From positions 23,501,456 to 23,565,455 of the forward strand of contig OZ024879.1 in assembly GCA_964017185.1 (NCBI GenBank): DNA of 64,000 nt, read 5' to 3'. The stretch is from Rugalucina vietnamica. Its lineage: Eukaryota; Mollusca; Bivalvia; Lucinida; Lucinidae. Positions within the stretch are counted from its first letter, which is position 1. Every line of letters starts with the position of its first letter. The notes under the pieces were generated by a model. That model saw only the letters and a list, made by a program, of their open reading frames with translations, was not told where the DNA came from and did not search any database. Positions 44,398-54,310 of the stretch are shown in pieces. The position numbers were made by a program, and so were the translations under genes.

Positions 44398-45284
44398 CCA
44401 CTGACAGATATCCTCAGGTGAATAAATACACAAAGGAGAAGTAACCCACTGTAAACCATTGGTTTGATGTGTGGCATGTTGCCAAAGGTAAGATTACCTA
44501 AGGTACAAAATTGTCAAATGAAAGAATGATTTATGAAGTGAATGCTCATTAATTTTATACATCCGTCCCAACATGACTGAAAAGGAGAACGTCCATTCTG
44601 TATGGGAGACTGCCTATAGAAAAGGCTGAATAAGTTTTTATTTCAAAAACACTTTTTTTATCAGTGAATCTAATAGTTTGAATATGCCTTCATTGATTCC
44701 TAGAATGTCTTCCTCCAGGAAAAAGTACCAATTAAAATTTTTGGTGTGAAAACATAGTTTCTGCAATTAACCTTAATGGAAATAGAAAAGTTTTTTTTTG
44801 CAGGTGTGTTCCCCCGGGACCAAGAAAATCCTTTTGCACACAGTTGTAGTTTTACATTACAGACAAAAAAATGGCATGCTTGGTCCCGGGGGGAAGGCTG
44901 TCAAAATTAAAAAAAAAACAATCTATAATGTTAGCCCATAAAATCAAGTGACTTCAATAATTTTGTTTAGGACTGTAGTTTGTTTATATACATATTTCTA
45001 CCTGGTTGAACATGACCTAGTGTTTGAAAAGTAGCCACATCAGGTGAAAGTCTGTCCTCTGTTATTCAACCAGACACACTTCTGGTGAGCTTTGATGAGC
45101 ATCACTGGTTAGGAAATTAGAGTGTTTGTACCAATGTGTTTGTTTATGTTTAAGTGGTGACCCATACCCTTGTCTTGGCTTAGTAACATGTAAGCTTGTG
45201 TTAGCATATTTGAGGCAAGTCATGGTCTACATAGTCATCGGGTTCTATGTTTGGCTAAATGTTATGTCAAACAAACTGCCCCGC
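44398..45284. other. Spacer, no gene seen
   Basis: Apart from the inverted repeat at 44809-44895 no feature is supported. The frame at 45126-45368 runs into the truncated SINE. Confidence 0.4.
44809..44895. repeat. Inverted repeat, GC-rich arms
   Basis: TTCCCCCGGGACCAAG (44809-44824) pairs with CTTGGTCCCGGGGGGAA (44879-44895) across a 54-base AT-rich loop. It is a strong potential hairpin in AT-rich surroundings. Confidence 0.85.
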
Positions 45285-45430
45285 TCTGGCCACGTTAGAC
45301 AAGCCAAGTTCTGCTTGCAGGTGTGCCAGGAGGTTTTTCGCGGGGTTCTCCCGTTTTCGCCCACCTAATGATTGGCCCGTCTCATATCTTGAAAGGGTCG
45401 TAAAACTGAATTAAAAAAAAAAAAAAAACT
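45285..45430 (+). mobile_element. tRNA-derived SINE, 5'-truncated copy
   Basis: Starts TGGCCACGTTAGACAAGCCAAG, lacking the tRNA head, and continues GCAGGTGTGCCAGGAGG, GCCCGTCTCATATC and a long A-tail at 45412-45428. Confidence 0.8.
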
Positions 45431-46254
45431 GTGTTGCTCAAAATAAGTGGGCAAATATTTACTAGCCTTAAAGCACAGATAGTCGATTTTTTGTTACTTG
45501 CATGTATGAGAAATGTACATTTATCAGACATGTAGAGTATTCACCTTGAATTTCATGTAGACAGTATGTATTTGTGATACACCTGAATGATGACAGGGTA
45601 GGATATAGGCTTTACAGGCAATGTTCAAAAGTTATAGATAAAATAATTATTTGACAAAAACATTGAAATATTTTGACTCGTTTTTTCATCAAAATGTGAC
45701 CATTTGCAGCATCGTTTTACGCTGCAAATATTATTTTACCATGTATTTTGATCAATACTTGAGAAAATCTTGGTTTTCGGTATCAAAATGTTTTGTCAAA
45801 AAAATTACCCCTGCCCCCCAAAAACTAATTTTATGGCGGGTATATGTAAAATTTTCAATTCAAACTTGTTTTGTTGTGTACACAAGATGTCAGGCTTCCA
45901 CAATAACACACAATTTCAGGCATTACTTATGTATGTTTGTCAATGCAGGCTTTCAAAATCTAGGCAAACTGAATATGGGAATGGACATTCTCCATTGTTT
46001 ACAACAATCTTAAACCTCAAAACAAACAAACAATTTGATACAGTACATATATACGCAGTGACTGGGAAGAATAAAAATAACAGTAATAAATAAATTTCTG
46101 GTACCACTCAACATGGACTCTTCTCTGTGCATAAGGTCAAACATTGAAGCAACAATGCCAACAGAAATGAAATTTGTCCACTAACATTTTATATTTATGA
46201 TGATTGAATTATAATGATAAAGATGTTTTTTTCTAACTATGGTGTCAAGAAGAA
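45431..46254. other. Spacer, no gene supported
   Basis: Frames of 107-120 codons at 45651-46093 are low-complexity, overlap one another and show no motif. Confidence 0.4.
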
Positions 46255-46800
46255 TATAACCGCCAACCAATGCCAATAAGGCTTATATGTATGGATGATT
46301 CAACTAAACCATATTTCCTGGGCAGGCTCAGACAGGAGCGTTAACCAGTAATCAGATGGTCAGTCAGTAGATTAGAAGCTTTGCCAGGAGGCACAAGCTG
46401 CCCAAATATTTCTCCTAGGTCCCAATGGGCGGGGGGCCAATTTTCCAACCCAACCCGACCTCCCTTTGGTTATATTCGAAGCTTTTTTGTGTCTACAGCT
46501 GCGTTCAGTCATACATATACCCCTGTTTTGAATTGATGCTTTACGTCCCAGTCAACAGCTAAGATCATGTCGGGACGTTGCCTCCACTTTATGGGACTTT
46601 TACCCAAAATGAGGCTGTCATAACCACCATAACCATCCAACTAAGCCACAAAAGTTTTTATATGAGTGGTCGGTTTGACTTGAAACCACTTTTCCTGGGC
46701 AAGCTAAGACCAGAGCGGTTAACCAGTAATCAGATGGTCAGTCAGCAGCGAACAAGCTTTGCCTGGAGGCACAAGCAGCCCATCTATTTCTTTACGCCCC
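46255..46800 (+). repeat. Two copies of dispersed repeat family A
   Basis: Copies at about 46255-46460 and 46520-46800 share TTCCTGGGCAGGCTCAGAC / TTCCTGGGCAAGCTAAGACC, GGTTAACCAGTAATCAGATG and GCCTGGAGGCACAAGC. The second also has ATGTCGGGACGTTGCCTCC and GGGACTTTTACCC. Confidence 0.8.
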
Positions 46801-47300
46801 ATATACCCCTGTGATATTCAGAAATATATTGACAACTCTAATTATTTTTGAACAGTCGTCAATGGCTATATAACACGGACATGCTTAATTTTATATTGTA
46901 ACAACCGCTTAACCATGAAATTCTTAGGTGCACATTAAATGAAAATCAGAGGGTCATTTTGTAAATAGTGCTTATAAAGACACCAAATTGTCAGCCTTAG
47001 AACAAAAATGGTTATTCTGTCAGAAAATACAAACAAAATTACAAATCATTATCCATGTTCCTTGTGGAATTTTTAAACTCGAAAATCAGCGATTTTTTGT
47101 TTTAAAAAAAATGGTTCCATATATTATGTAATCACTTTAGGCATACAGCATCACAAAAACTGGAAGTTTTATATACAGAGTAAATATTTACACTCGTACT
47201 TAACAAAATACATAAACAAATTACTCCAGTTGTCCATTTCCTGCCAGTGACAATTGTTCAAAAACAGAGGGGCTGTCAATTTATTTCTGAATATTGAAGG
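46795..47300. repeat. Element bounded by diverged inverted repeats
   Basis: 46795-46865 (ATACCCCTGTGATATTCAGA to TGAACAGTCGTCAATGG) is an imperfect reverse complement of 47228-47300. It could be a foldback-like element of about 500 bp. The interior is AT-rich and non-coding. Confidence 0.55.
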
Positions 47301-47366
47301 GGTATATGAACGCACCTGTATTGTACCCAATTATAACGTGTGACTCCTGTTACTTAATAAGAGATT
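47289..47366 (-). repeat. 78-bp segment, exact inverted copy of 49673-49750
   Basis: Read in reverse complement this equals 49673-49750 base for base (starts AATCTCTTATTAAGTAACAG, ends CCCCTTCAATATTC). The two lie 2.3 kb apart. Confidence 0.9.
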
Positions 47367-47594
47367 ACATGGCTAGTTGAAGACAGGTAGGACGACCTGT
47401 CAATCATTTTGTGATGTAACAGCAGCCCCTGGCAACCAATCAGAATAACAGAATTGAAGTTAAAGAGTCAGAGAAAGAATGACACAGTTATATATGTGAG
47501 GCCTTTTATACCTAGCCCTGTCTTACATGTGAGGCCTTTTATACCCAGCCTGGCTGACAATAGTTGAGTCATGCCTGGAAAGAATGATAAATAA

Positions 47595-47715
47595 AAATAA
47601 AACCAAGATCCATGATCCTTTAAGAGCAGTGAGCACATTAATGAGAAAAGGGATGGGTCATACCGCGGTTTCGGCTACTTAAGCCTCTTCAGTGACCCTT
47701 TAGATTTGGGTAAAT
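47595..47715 (+). repeat. Family A fragment
   Basis: GATCCTTTAAGAGCAGTGAG, GGGTCATACCGCGGTTTCGG and CTTCAGTGACCCTTTAGATT, as at 51388-51470. Confidence 0.75.
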
Positions 47716-47869
47716 GGAGCCAAAGAGAAACTCAAAGAAGGTAAACCTCATACACAAAGACAGTCTGAAATTCCTGCATGAGACAATCATCGTAGAATCT
47801 GATCACAAGCTGAGACCAAAATCAGTCGGTGTCTAACAAGGTACATTCAGCCGAAGCCAATGTGCCTTT

Positions 47870-48342
47870 TAGTCCAGATGAATTTCATAGAAAACTTATA
47901 GAGAAATAATCTCCCGACGACTTCCTCGATAGATTAGATGATACAGTTTATCATCAGCAGTGTGAAAAACGTAACGATGGAAGACTGCTCTAAGGGAACA
48001 AAAGTTGTTGTTGTAGATATTGACATGCAGAAATTCATTGAACTATTCAATGAAGTCTGGTTATTTCAAAGAATATCAAGGGTCAAACAGCAATATGTTG
48101 CCATCAAGGATTTAAAAGATTATCTACCAGAAGGAAATGTACTAGCACAAATGGATTTCGCAGAAAACTTCTCATTTAATCCTGCAAATGCAGTTCCAGA
48201 CAGCTATTGGACCATGGGTTTTCTTTGCCTACACCCAGTAGTTATCTACTGTAGAGAGAACGATGAACTCAACAATAATTTTGCGTTTGTGGTAGATGAT
48301 TTAGGTCATTACATCGGGGATGTATATGTGATCCAACGATGA
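47870..48342 (+). pseudogene. Fragment of a multicopy, probably element-derived protein
   Basis: The main frame from 47938 holds KVVVVDIDMQKFIELFNEV, QYVAIKDLKDYLPEGNVLAQ, MDFAENFSF, SYWTMGFLCLHPVVIYCREN and VVDDLGHYIGDVYVI. An earlier frame (PDDFLDRLDDTVYHQQCEKR) overlaps its start by a shift. LPEG, MDFAENF and DLGH are motifs I associate with a large family of repeated invertebrate and fish predicted proteins, probably transposase-like (a DFAEN block with catalytic-type acidic residues). The class is not certain. The end is truncated soon after VYVIQR. Confidence 0.5.
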
Positions 48343-49204
48343 TTTGTTATAATCTGTTCGTGATGATCTGGTATGATCTGCTTTCTGAATAAAGGCAGGC
48401 GAATATTTCTTTGAATTTTTAGTTAGAGATCCATTAGCTCATTTACATGGCAAATTTGAACTCTTCTGTATCACTAACATATGTATGATGATAGAAGCAT
48501 GATCCAAGTTATCAATGAAGTTATCAATCCAAAACCAAAATGAGTTACTTAAAGAGTGTGGATGGTCGGAGGTGAACCACTCTGTCTCGGCAGGCTCATA
48601 TATAGATATGAGGGGGTCAGGAGGGGTGTCTGATCAAAATCTCAGAAATTTAAATTATAAAATCACAAATCAGAGTTCACAAATCACAGGTAATGAAATT
48701 ATTTAGCCATTGCTTTGCATAATTGACTGATATATTGCACGTAATCAGTCTAAATTTATTAAAAATAACAACTTGTATAAAAAGAATGTTATTACATTAT
48801 TATTTGTAAAAGAAAATTAATACGTTACCTTAGTCCCGGGTCTTAACCTTTCAGTCTAAACTGTAAAGGTTCTTTCCCACTTTACAATGGTGCAGTGAAA
48901 AGGGGAATTGTTTTTTCGGCTTAATTTACTGCATAAAAAGTGTAACAAAAATCTCTACCTTAAACACGTTATGCATCAATATTTTATTCTGGTCATATAT
49001 CAGTAGTCCAAAACCTCAAAATGAAGATGCTTATTCTATGCTTGATTTCACCAGACCCGTTGACCACCTTACTTTTACTGAATCGCATTAGTGCTATGGG
49101 GTAAGAACATGAAACGGGGTATACTGCATGTTGTAAGGGGGGTCGGGGGGATTTCATCCGAGATGATTTTATTATTCTGGAGGTCCTTAGCTGCGACTAT
49201 AATA
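48343..49204. other. Spacer, no gene seen
   Basis: No supported open frame or repeat. Confidence 0.4.
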
Positions 49205-49398
49205 CACTTTAATGCCATTTATTTTGTTTGTTTGAATTCATTCCATACGTTCCAGTCAACAGCAATGGTCATGTCGGGACGTTGGCACCATTTGATGGGA
49301 CTTTTATCCAACATTAGGATGTCATGACACTAAAAATGTGCTTCATAAATGTAACCACCCATGCAAACCAATATGGCGTATATGTATGGATGGTTTGT
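49205..49398 (+). repeat. Family A fragment directly before the Penelope-like RT
   Basis: ACGTTCCAGTCAACAGCAATG, TCATGTCGGGACGTTGG, GGGACTTTTATCCAACAT and TATGTATGGATGGTTTG match family A. RT sequence starts at once after it. Confidence 0.75.
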
Positions 49399-50574
49399 CC
49401 ACGTATGATTTTTTCTACTCTGTATACAACATTACCACATAATTTAATAAAAGAAAAACTTCTGGATTTGATAGAGTGGACCTTCAAAAGGGCATTAAAA
49501 AACTATGGTTCACTTTATTTGGCATGTAATGACAGAAAGGCTTTTTTCACTTCCTCTGACCAAAGTCGGTATACACTTTGGTCATGTCAGAATGTGTGCG
49601 ACGCCTTGTCCTATCTCCTTGATAATATTTATATTAGATTTGGGACCAAGTTATACAGACAACTAGCCTTGCAATCTCTTATTAAGTAACAGGAGTCACA
49701 CGTTATAATTGGGTACAATACAGGTGCGTTCATATACCCCTTCAATATTCCGATGGGTACAAATTGCGCACCTCTCGTAGCTGATTTATTTTTATACTGC
49801 TACGAAAGAGATTTCATGGATTCTCTTAACCATGATAATCAAGCTGATGTTATCGAGGCTTTTAATTCCACATCTAGGTACCTCGATGACCTTTTGAACA
49901 TTGACCCTTATTTTGAAGGTATGGTCAATCAAATTTATCCACCTGAACTTCAGTTGAACAAAGCCAATATCTCAGATACCGAAGCCCCCTTTTTAGATCT
50001 ACATCTTTCTGTTGCAAATGGATTTGTTTCTTCTAAAATTTATGAAAAGCGCGATGACTTTGATTTTGATATAGTAAATTTTCCTTTTTTGGATGGTGAC
50101 GTTCCTCGTCGTGCTTCTTATGGTGTTTACATTTCGCAACTTATTAGGTTTGCTAGAGTCTGCAATCATGTTACAGACTTCAACGCTCGAAATAAATGTT
50201 TAACGGCCAAACTTCTCCAACAGGGCTATCGGTATCATAAACTTCGAAAAACCTTTTCTAAATTTTATCGTAGACACTATGAATTGATTTCCAAATATAA
50301 TGTTGGGTTAAAGACGCTTTTAAGTGAGGGCCTTTCGGAACCTGAATTTTATGGTGACTTAGTTTACAAATTTAAGAAACTTATAGGAATTAATGATTTT
50401 TCTTTTCAGTTCAGAAAAATCATAACACGTTACAGACGTATAGGTTATAACTTGAATGTTATGCGACAGTCTGTATGCTTAGTTTTTAACCCAATCATGG
50501 TTGATAACTATGCTGCCTTCTTTAATTGCACGCCGGTGGGTCGGGCGACAGACGCTATGATGGCCCCGACTTAA
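49399..50574 (+). pseudogene. Penelope-like reverse transcriptase fragment
   Basis: The N-terminal part shows STLYTTLPHNLIKEKLLDLI, LACNDRKAFFTS, SCQNVCDALSYLLDNI and FGTKLYRQ (catalytic motif A region near STLYT, with a shift in the preceding T-run). The frame is then broken by a 78-base insert at 49673-49750. The second part, from ATG 49753, has MGTNCAPLVADLFLYCYERD, RYLDD (motif C), FLDLHLSV, KRDDFDFDIVNFPF, YGVYISQLIRFARVC and a basic C-terminal region to DNYAAFFNC and stop. Both motif C aspartates are kept. It would be an active-site-competent RT but for the insert and truncation. Confidence 0.78.
49673..49750 (+). repeat. 78-bp insertion in the RT, inverted copy of 47289-47366
   Basis: RT similarity stops after KLYRQ and resumes at IPMGTNC; the intervening bases are this segment plus a few. 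It brings an in-frame stop (TAA at about 49687). No clear target duplication is visible. Confidence 0.85.
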
Positions 50575-51196
50575 AGCTATTCATTTTAGTTGGTTGGGGC
50601 CGGAGCTTCGTGTCTGTTGTTTGGCCCACCGGGGTCCAACTGGTGTTTTTCTTTTGCTCCGGAGTTAGTAGGTTATTCGGCGCACATGGATCTCCATCGT
50701 CGGGCAGCTTACTGAATCTGTGAGTCCTTGTTTTTTATTCATCAGGATGTTTATCTTGATTTATTTGTTTGTTCTTGATGATTCATTGACGAGTTAAAGA
50801 TTCACCACGAGGACCGAAGAACTTACTAAATGTTATGAACCACTGCAGAAGCTGAGGGTGAGGTTAGGATCCTGTAAAACCGGTTTAAGCCCGCCAGTAA
50901 CTTTGTGTTACTGATCGTTCCAAGGCGATACTTCTGTGGTGGTTCTTTTTGTTTTATGTCTTGGTGTTTAAAATTTTTTTGTGCTGTTGGCGCCTTATGT
51001 ATGTTTTCATATTTTTAATTAAGTTAAGGTAACTGAGTGGCCACCTATTGGGAAAATAGCTGCTCATTCGGCTTACGATATGTTTCATGGTATAAGTGCC
51101 TGATTGTTAGTTTGGTTTTTTCCCACCTCGGTTTTTGGAGTGGGAATCTCTTCATGATTGCGCCTTTTCCTGATCTTTGCCTTCTTGTACCTTTTG

Positions 51197-51530
51197 ACTT
51201 AACTTTTCCTGGGCAGGCTAAGCCTTGAGCGATTAACCAGTAATAATCAGATGGTCGGTCAGTAGTTTAGAAGCTTTGTCTTGAGGCACAAGCAGTCCAT
51301 CTATTTCTCCTATGCCCCAATGGGCGAGGCCCCCATTTATTTCACAGTCACAAGGAACGGTCATATAATCAAATAAAAATTAAAACTGAGATCCTTTAAG
51401 AGCAGTGAACACATTAATGAAAAAGGGGATGGGCTATACCTATTAGTCTCGTCAGTGACCCTTTAGATTTGGCAACATGGATCCAAAGAGAATTACTGAA
51501 ATTCTGCAACTTTCAACGGGGGAGTCGATA
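51197..51530 (+). repeat. Dispersed repeat family A, longer copy
   Basis: Contains both halves in order: CCTGGGCAGGCTAAGC, AATCAGATGGTCGGTCAG, GAGGCACAAGCAGTCC, then GATCCTTTAAGAGCAGTGAA, GTCTCGTCAGTGACCCTTTAG and CAACATGGATCCAAAGAGAA. This order helps define the family. Confidence 0.78.
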
Positions 51531-52304
51531 TAAGACAAGTATTATCTAAATGGAATCAAATATGATAAACATTGGTAAGAAAATTAATCTTAACCGATAA
51601 TAAATTTCTGGTTTCTCAAAAGTCACAAATCACACATTCTAGAAAAGGCCAATCAGTTAAAGCAGCCCCGACATTAAAAACGTCTACAAACGGCTTAGAG
51701 CACATGTCTAAAAAGCTATCAGAAATGCATATTGGAAACATATTTCCAATATTTTCACTCTCGAAACAGAAAACACTGTTCCTGTCAGCCCTATGTAAAA
51801 TGAAAAAGCTAAAACGTTTGGGTCATTCGTAAAGTCACTTAAAAAGACGCGTTTGGGGTCACCTCTCTCCGCGAAAATGGAATTCTTACAACAGACACTG
51901 TCGAAAAGGCAAATATCTGTAATAAACAATTTTAATCAGTCAGCTTGAGCACGCGAAAACTGACTCTGAAATCCCCTCCAAAGGCACTAGCCCATTCACC
52001 GCCATGGTATTTAAAAAGGTGAGAAATTTTTCCCCTGCAAATTATAGACCCGTGTCGCTAACTTGCATCTGTTGCAAGATCCTTGAGCATATTATAGTAA
52101 GCAACATTAATAAGCATCTTTCCCTCGAAAATATTCTTGGTGACTGCCACACGGCTTCCGTAGTCAAAGGTCTTGCATAATCCAACTAGTTCAGTTCTTT
52201 CATGACATGGTTAGTAACCTGTACCGAGCGCTGAACCGGGATCGCAGACAAACAGATGTGATCATCATGGATATCGCATAGGCCTTTGACAAGGTGCCAC
52301 ACAT

Positions 52305-52578
52305 GAAAAAAAGTACAAGTAGGCAAAGATCAGGAAAAGGCGCAGTCAGAAAAAGATTCCCACTCCAAAAACCGAGGTGGGAAAAAACCAAACTAACAAT
52401 CAGGCACTTATACCATGAAACATATCGTAAGCCGAATGAGCAGCTATTTTCCCGATAGGTGGCCACTCAGTTACCTTAACTTAACTAAAAATATGAAAAC
52501 ATACATAAGGCGCCAACAGCACAAAAAAGTTTTATACACCAAGACATAAAACAAAAAGAACCACCACAGAAGTATCGA
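52305..52578 (-). mobile_element. Penelope-like 3' tail inserted in reverse
   Basis: Reverse complement of about 50915-51195: TACAAGTAGGCAAAGATCAG, CCGAGGTGGGAAAAAACC, CATCGTAAGCCGAATGAGC-like and GAACCACCACAGAAGTATCG. It lies between motif A (KVPH) and HYYGIRG of the LINE, so it is younger than the LINE. Minus-strand frames here are chance. Confidence 0.85.
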
Positions 52579-53132
52579 CTACAAATGCACTACTACGGGA
52601 TAAGAGGATCAACTCACAAATGGAGTGCTCCATGGCTCTCTGAGCGCTTTCAAAAAGTGGTGTTAGATGGACAAGCCTCAGATCAAGTCCTTGTAGTATC
52701 TGGTGTCCCTCAAGGATCGGTCTTGGGACCGGTCCTTTTTTCTTGATTTTCATAAATGATCTTCCGGACAATATCAGGTCATCCGATCGCCGCTTTGCCG
52801 ATCATTGTGTCCTGTACAGAAAGTATAGAAATCCCTCAGATTTCAGGATGACCTGAATAGCTTAGCACACTGGGAGAACGATTAGCAAATGAAATTTAAT
52901 GTTGCAAAATGTCATTCAACGAGGGTGACCCGGCACCTTCCTAGCAATCAAATACAATTTAATTACTCACTGCATCAACAAACATTGTAACAGGTTCACT
53001 CCGCCAAATACCTTGGAATAACTATTACTGACAACTTGGAATGCGGTCAGAAATCTTTTCTAAAGCACCTAGGACATTGGGTTTCCTTTGGCGCAATTTG
53101 GCACTTGCACCTCAGCATACGAAGAAGTTACA

Positions 53133-53318
53133 TACCCATGCGCGGATCCAGAGGGGAGGGACCGGGGGTTCGGACCCCCCCCCCCTGGAATTTGAAAAAT
53201 TTACCTAAAAAAGGTAATTTCGGGATTTTTTGGGGGTTGGACCCCCCCCCCCCCCCTCGTCTGTGACTAAAAATTACCATTTTCGTCCCTCTCATGAAAA
53301 TTTCTGGATCCGCGCATG
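53133..53318. mobile_element. 186-bp MITE with C/G tracts
   Basis: CATGCGCGGATCCAGA at the left mirrors TCTGGATCCGCGCATG at the right. ATAC flanks both sides and occurs once in the reconstructed LINE codons (GTTACATACCAAATATT), so it looks like a 4-bp target duplication. The interior has C-runs of 13-16 bases (near 53176 and 53244) and GGACCCCC motifs. Confidence 0.85.
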
Positions 53319-54166
53319 ATACCAAATATTGGTTCGCCCTCAGCTAGAGTATGCAGCTCTCATTTGGCATCCCTACAATGAAACTGAGACAAAAAAAAGC
53401 AGAAAAAAGCAGAAGACAGCAGCCAGGTGGGTCTGCAGGCGGTAGCATAATACCAGTAGCGTCGATGACATGCTTGATAAACTTGAGTGGCCGTCCCTGG
53501 AGGACCACAGGCTAAAGTATTCCTTAACTTTCTTTTACAAGATTCACTCCGGTACAGTGTCTCTTGACAAGGATAGATATCTGACCCCGGCACCCAGACT
53601 AAGACATACCAGGGCATCCCATGATTCACAGTACACAAGATACATGTCCTAAACTGATGCCCTGAAGAATTCATTCTTCCCAAGGACTATTCCATTGTGG
53701 AAATCTTCCTTCTTCAGTAGTCGCATCTAAGACCACGGAAGAATTTAAGGCTCGTATCTAAACCAATGGTCTAACGGTATACGTTTTAGTATGCCTCTGT
53801 TTAGCTTTTAAACTTTGCTTTTGTACTGTGTTCAATGACGGCCATCCACACCAGTGGGCATCCATTTTTGTCATAATATTTTGTTCATTTTAAACTTTAA
53901 CTTTGTAGCGTTGTGTTAATTAAAGCAAATTTTGGTTTGACAATGTTCAAAGGAACCGTGTGTCCAAGGTCGCATCTCTTGAGAGAGCCAGGAATTAATT
54001 TCCCTCCTGGCGGCGGGTGGGTAACTAATGGGTAATTGTGGTACAGGTATGTGGCCAAAATTTCTGAAATCTATCCCAATCATATCTGGTCACGTGGATA
54101 TTGAATCCAAGGAGTCCCAAGGATCCATAGTCTCAAAATTGTAAATCAATCACTGCAAAGTACCAT

Positions 54167-54310
54167 ATTTTTTCTTTTACTGCCCACTGGCACTGTTTCC
54201 TCATAGCCTTTCTGATGTGGCGCATGGCCACGCAGTCACAATAATCGCATCTTGCTTTGCCAATGAACTCACAACATTCACAGTTTGTACATTTTCCCCT
54301 TTCTATCCCC
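54167..54310 (-). CDS. Cysteine-rich open frame, possible exon
   Basis: On the minus strand one frame reads RGKCTNCECCEFIGKARCDY, then CDCVAMRHIRKAMRKQ, CQWAVKEKIWYF and a stop near 54150. The spacing C-x2-C-x-C-C...C-x2-C-x-C with a following basic helix looks like a small metal-binding module. Upstream there is no Met in frame. I do not recognise it. An exon remnant of a host or repeated gene is the likely reading. Confidence 0.35.

Larger units (their letters stand above)
49399..51195 (+). mobile_element. Penelope-like retroelement, 5'-truncated
   Basis: RT (49399-50574) followed by a roughly 620-base 3' tail that recurs at 14.8, 18.1, 28.5, 37.2 and 52.3 kb. That recurrence marks an element 3' end. 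The RT belongs to the MGTNCAPL...YLDD type I relate to Penelope-like elements. The GIY-YIG endonuclease expected in many of them is not seen. The class is therefore probable, not proven. Confidence 0.72.
51950..53760 (+). pseudogene. RT and C-terminal region of the third LINE
   Basis: Blocks: RNFSPANYRPVSLTCICCKI, a decayed finger region, motif A IIMDIA-stop-AFDKVPH, HYYGIRGSTHKW and SGVPQGSVLGPVLF after the Penelope insert, then motif C as RFADHCVLY (FADD expected, second Asp lost to His). Farther on come SAKYLGITITDNL, LVRPQLEYAALIWHPYN after the MITE, AARWVCRR, MLDELEWPSLEDHRLKYS and SLDKDRYLTPAPRLRHTR. Several stops and shifts. An inactive copy. Confidence 0.82.
51550..53940 (+). mobile_element. 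Non-LTR retrotransposon (CR1/Jockey-like RT) with two nested insertions
   Basis: Plus-strand RT blocks run from about 51550 to 53760, broken by a reversed Penelope-like tail (52305-52578) and by a MITE (53133-53318). When these are skipped, the LINE reading continues on both sides. The 3' UTR extends to about 53940. No endonuclease is recognised. Confidence 0.82.

Noticed and set aside
53036-53325. 76 and 65 codon frames across the C-tract MITE
   Set aside because: They are Pro/Gly-rich translations of C/G runs that cross the MITE boundary.
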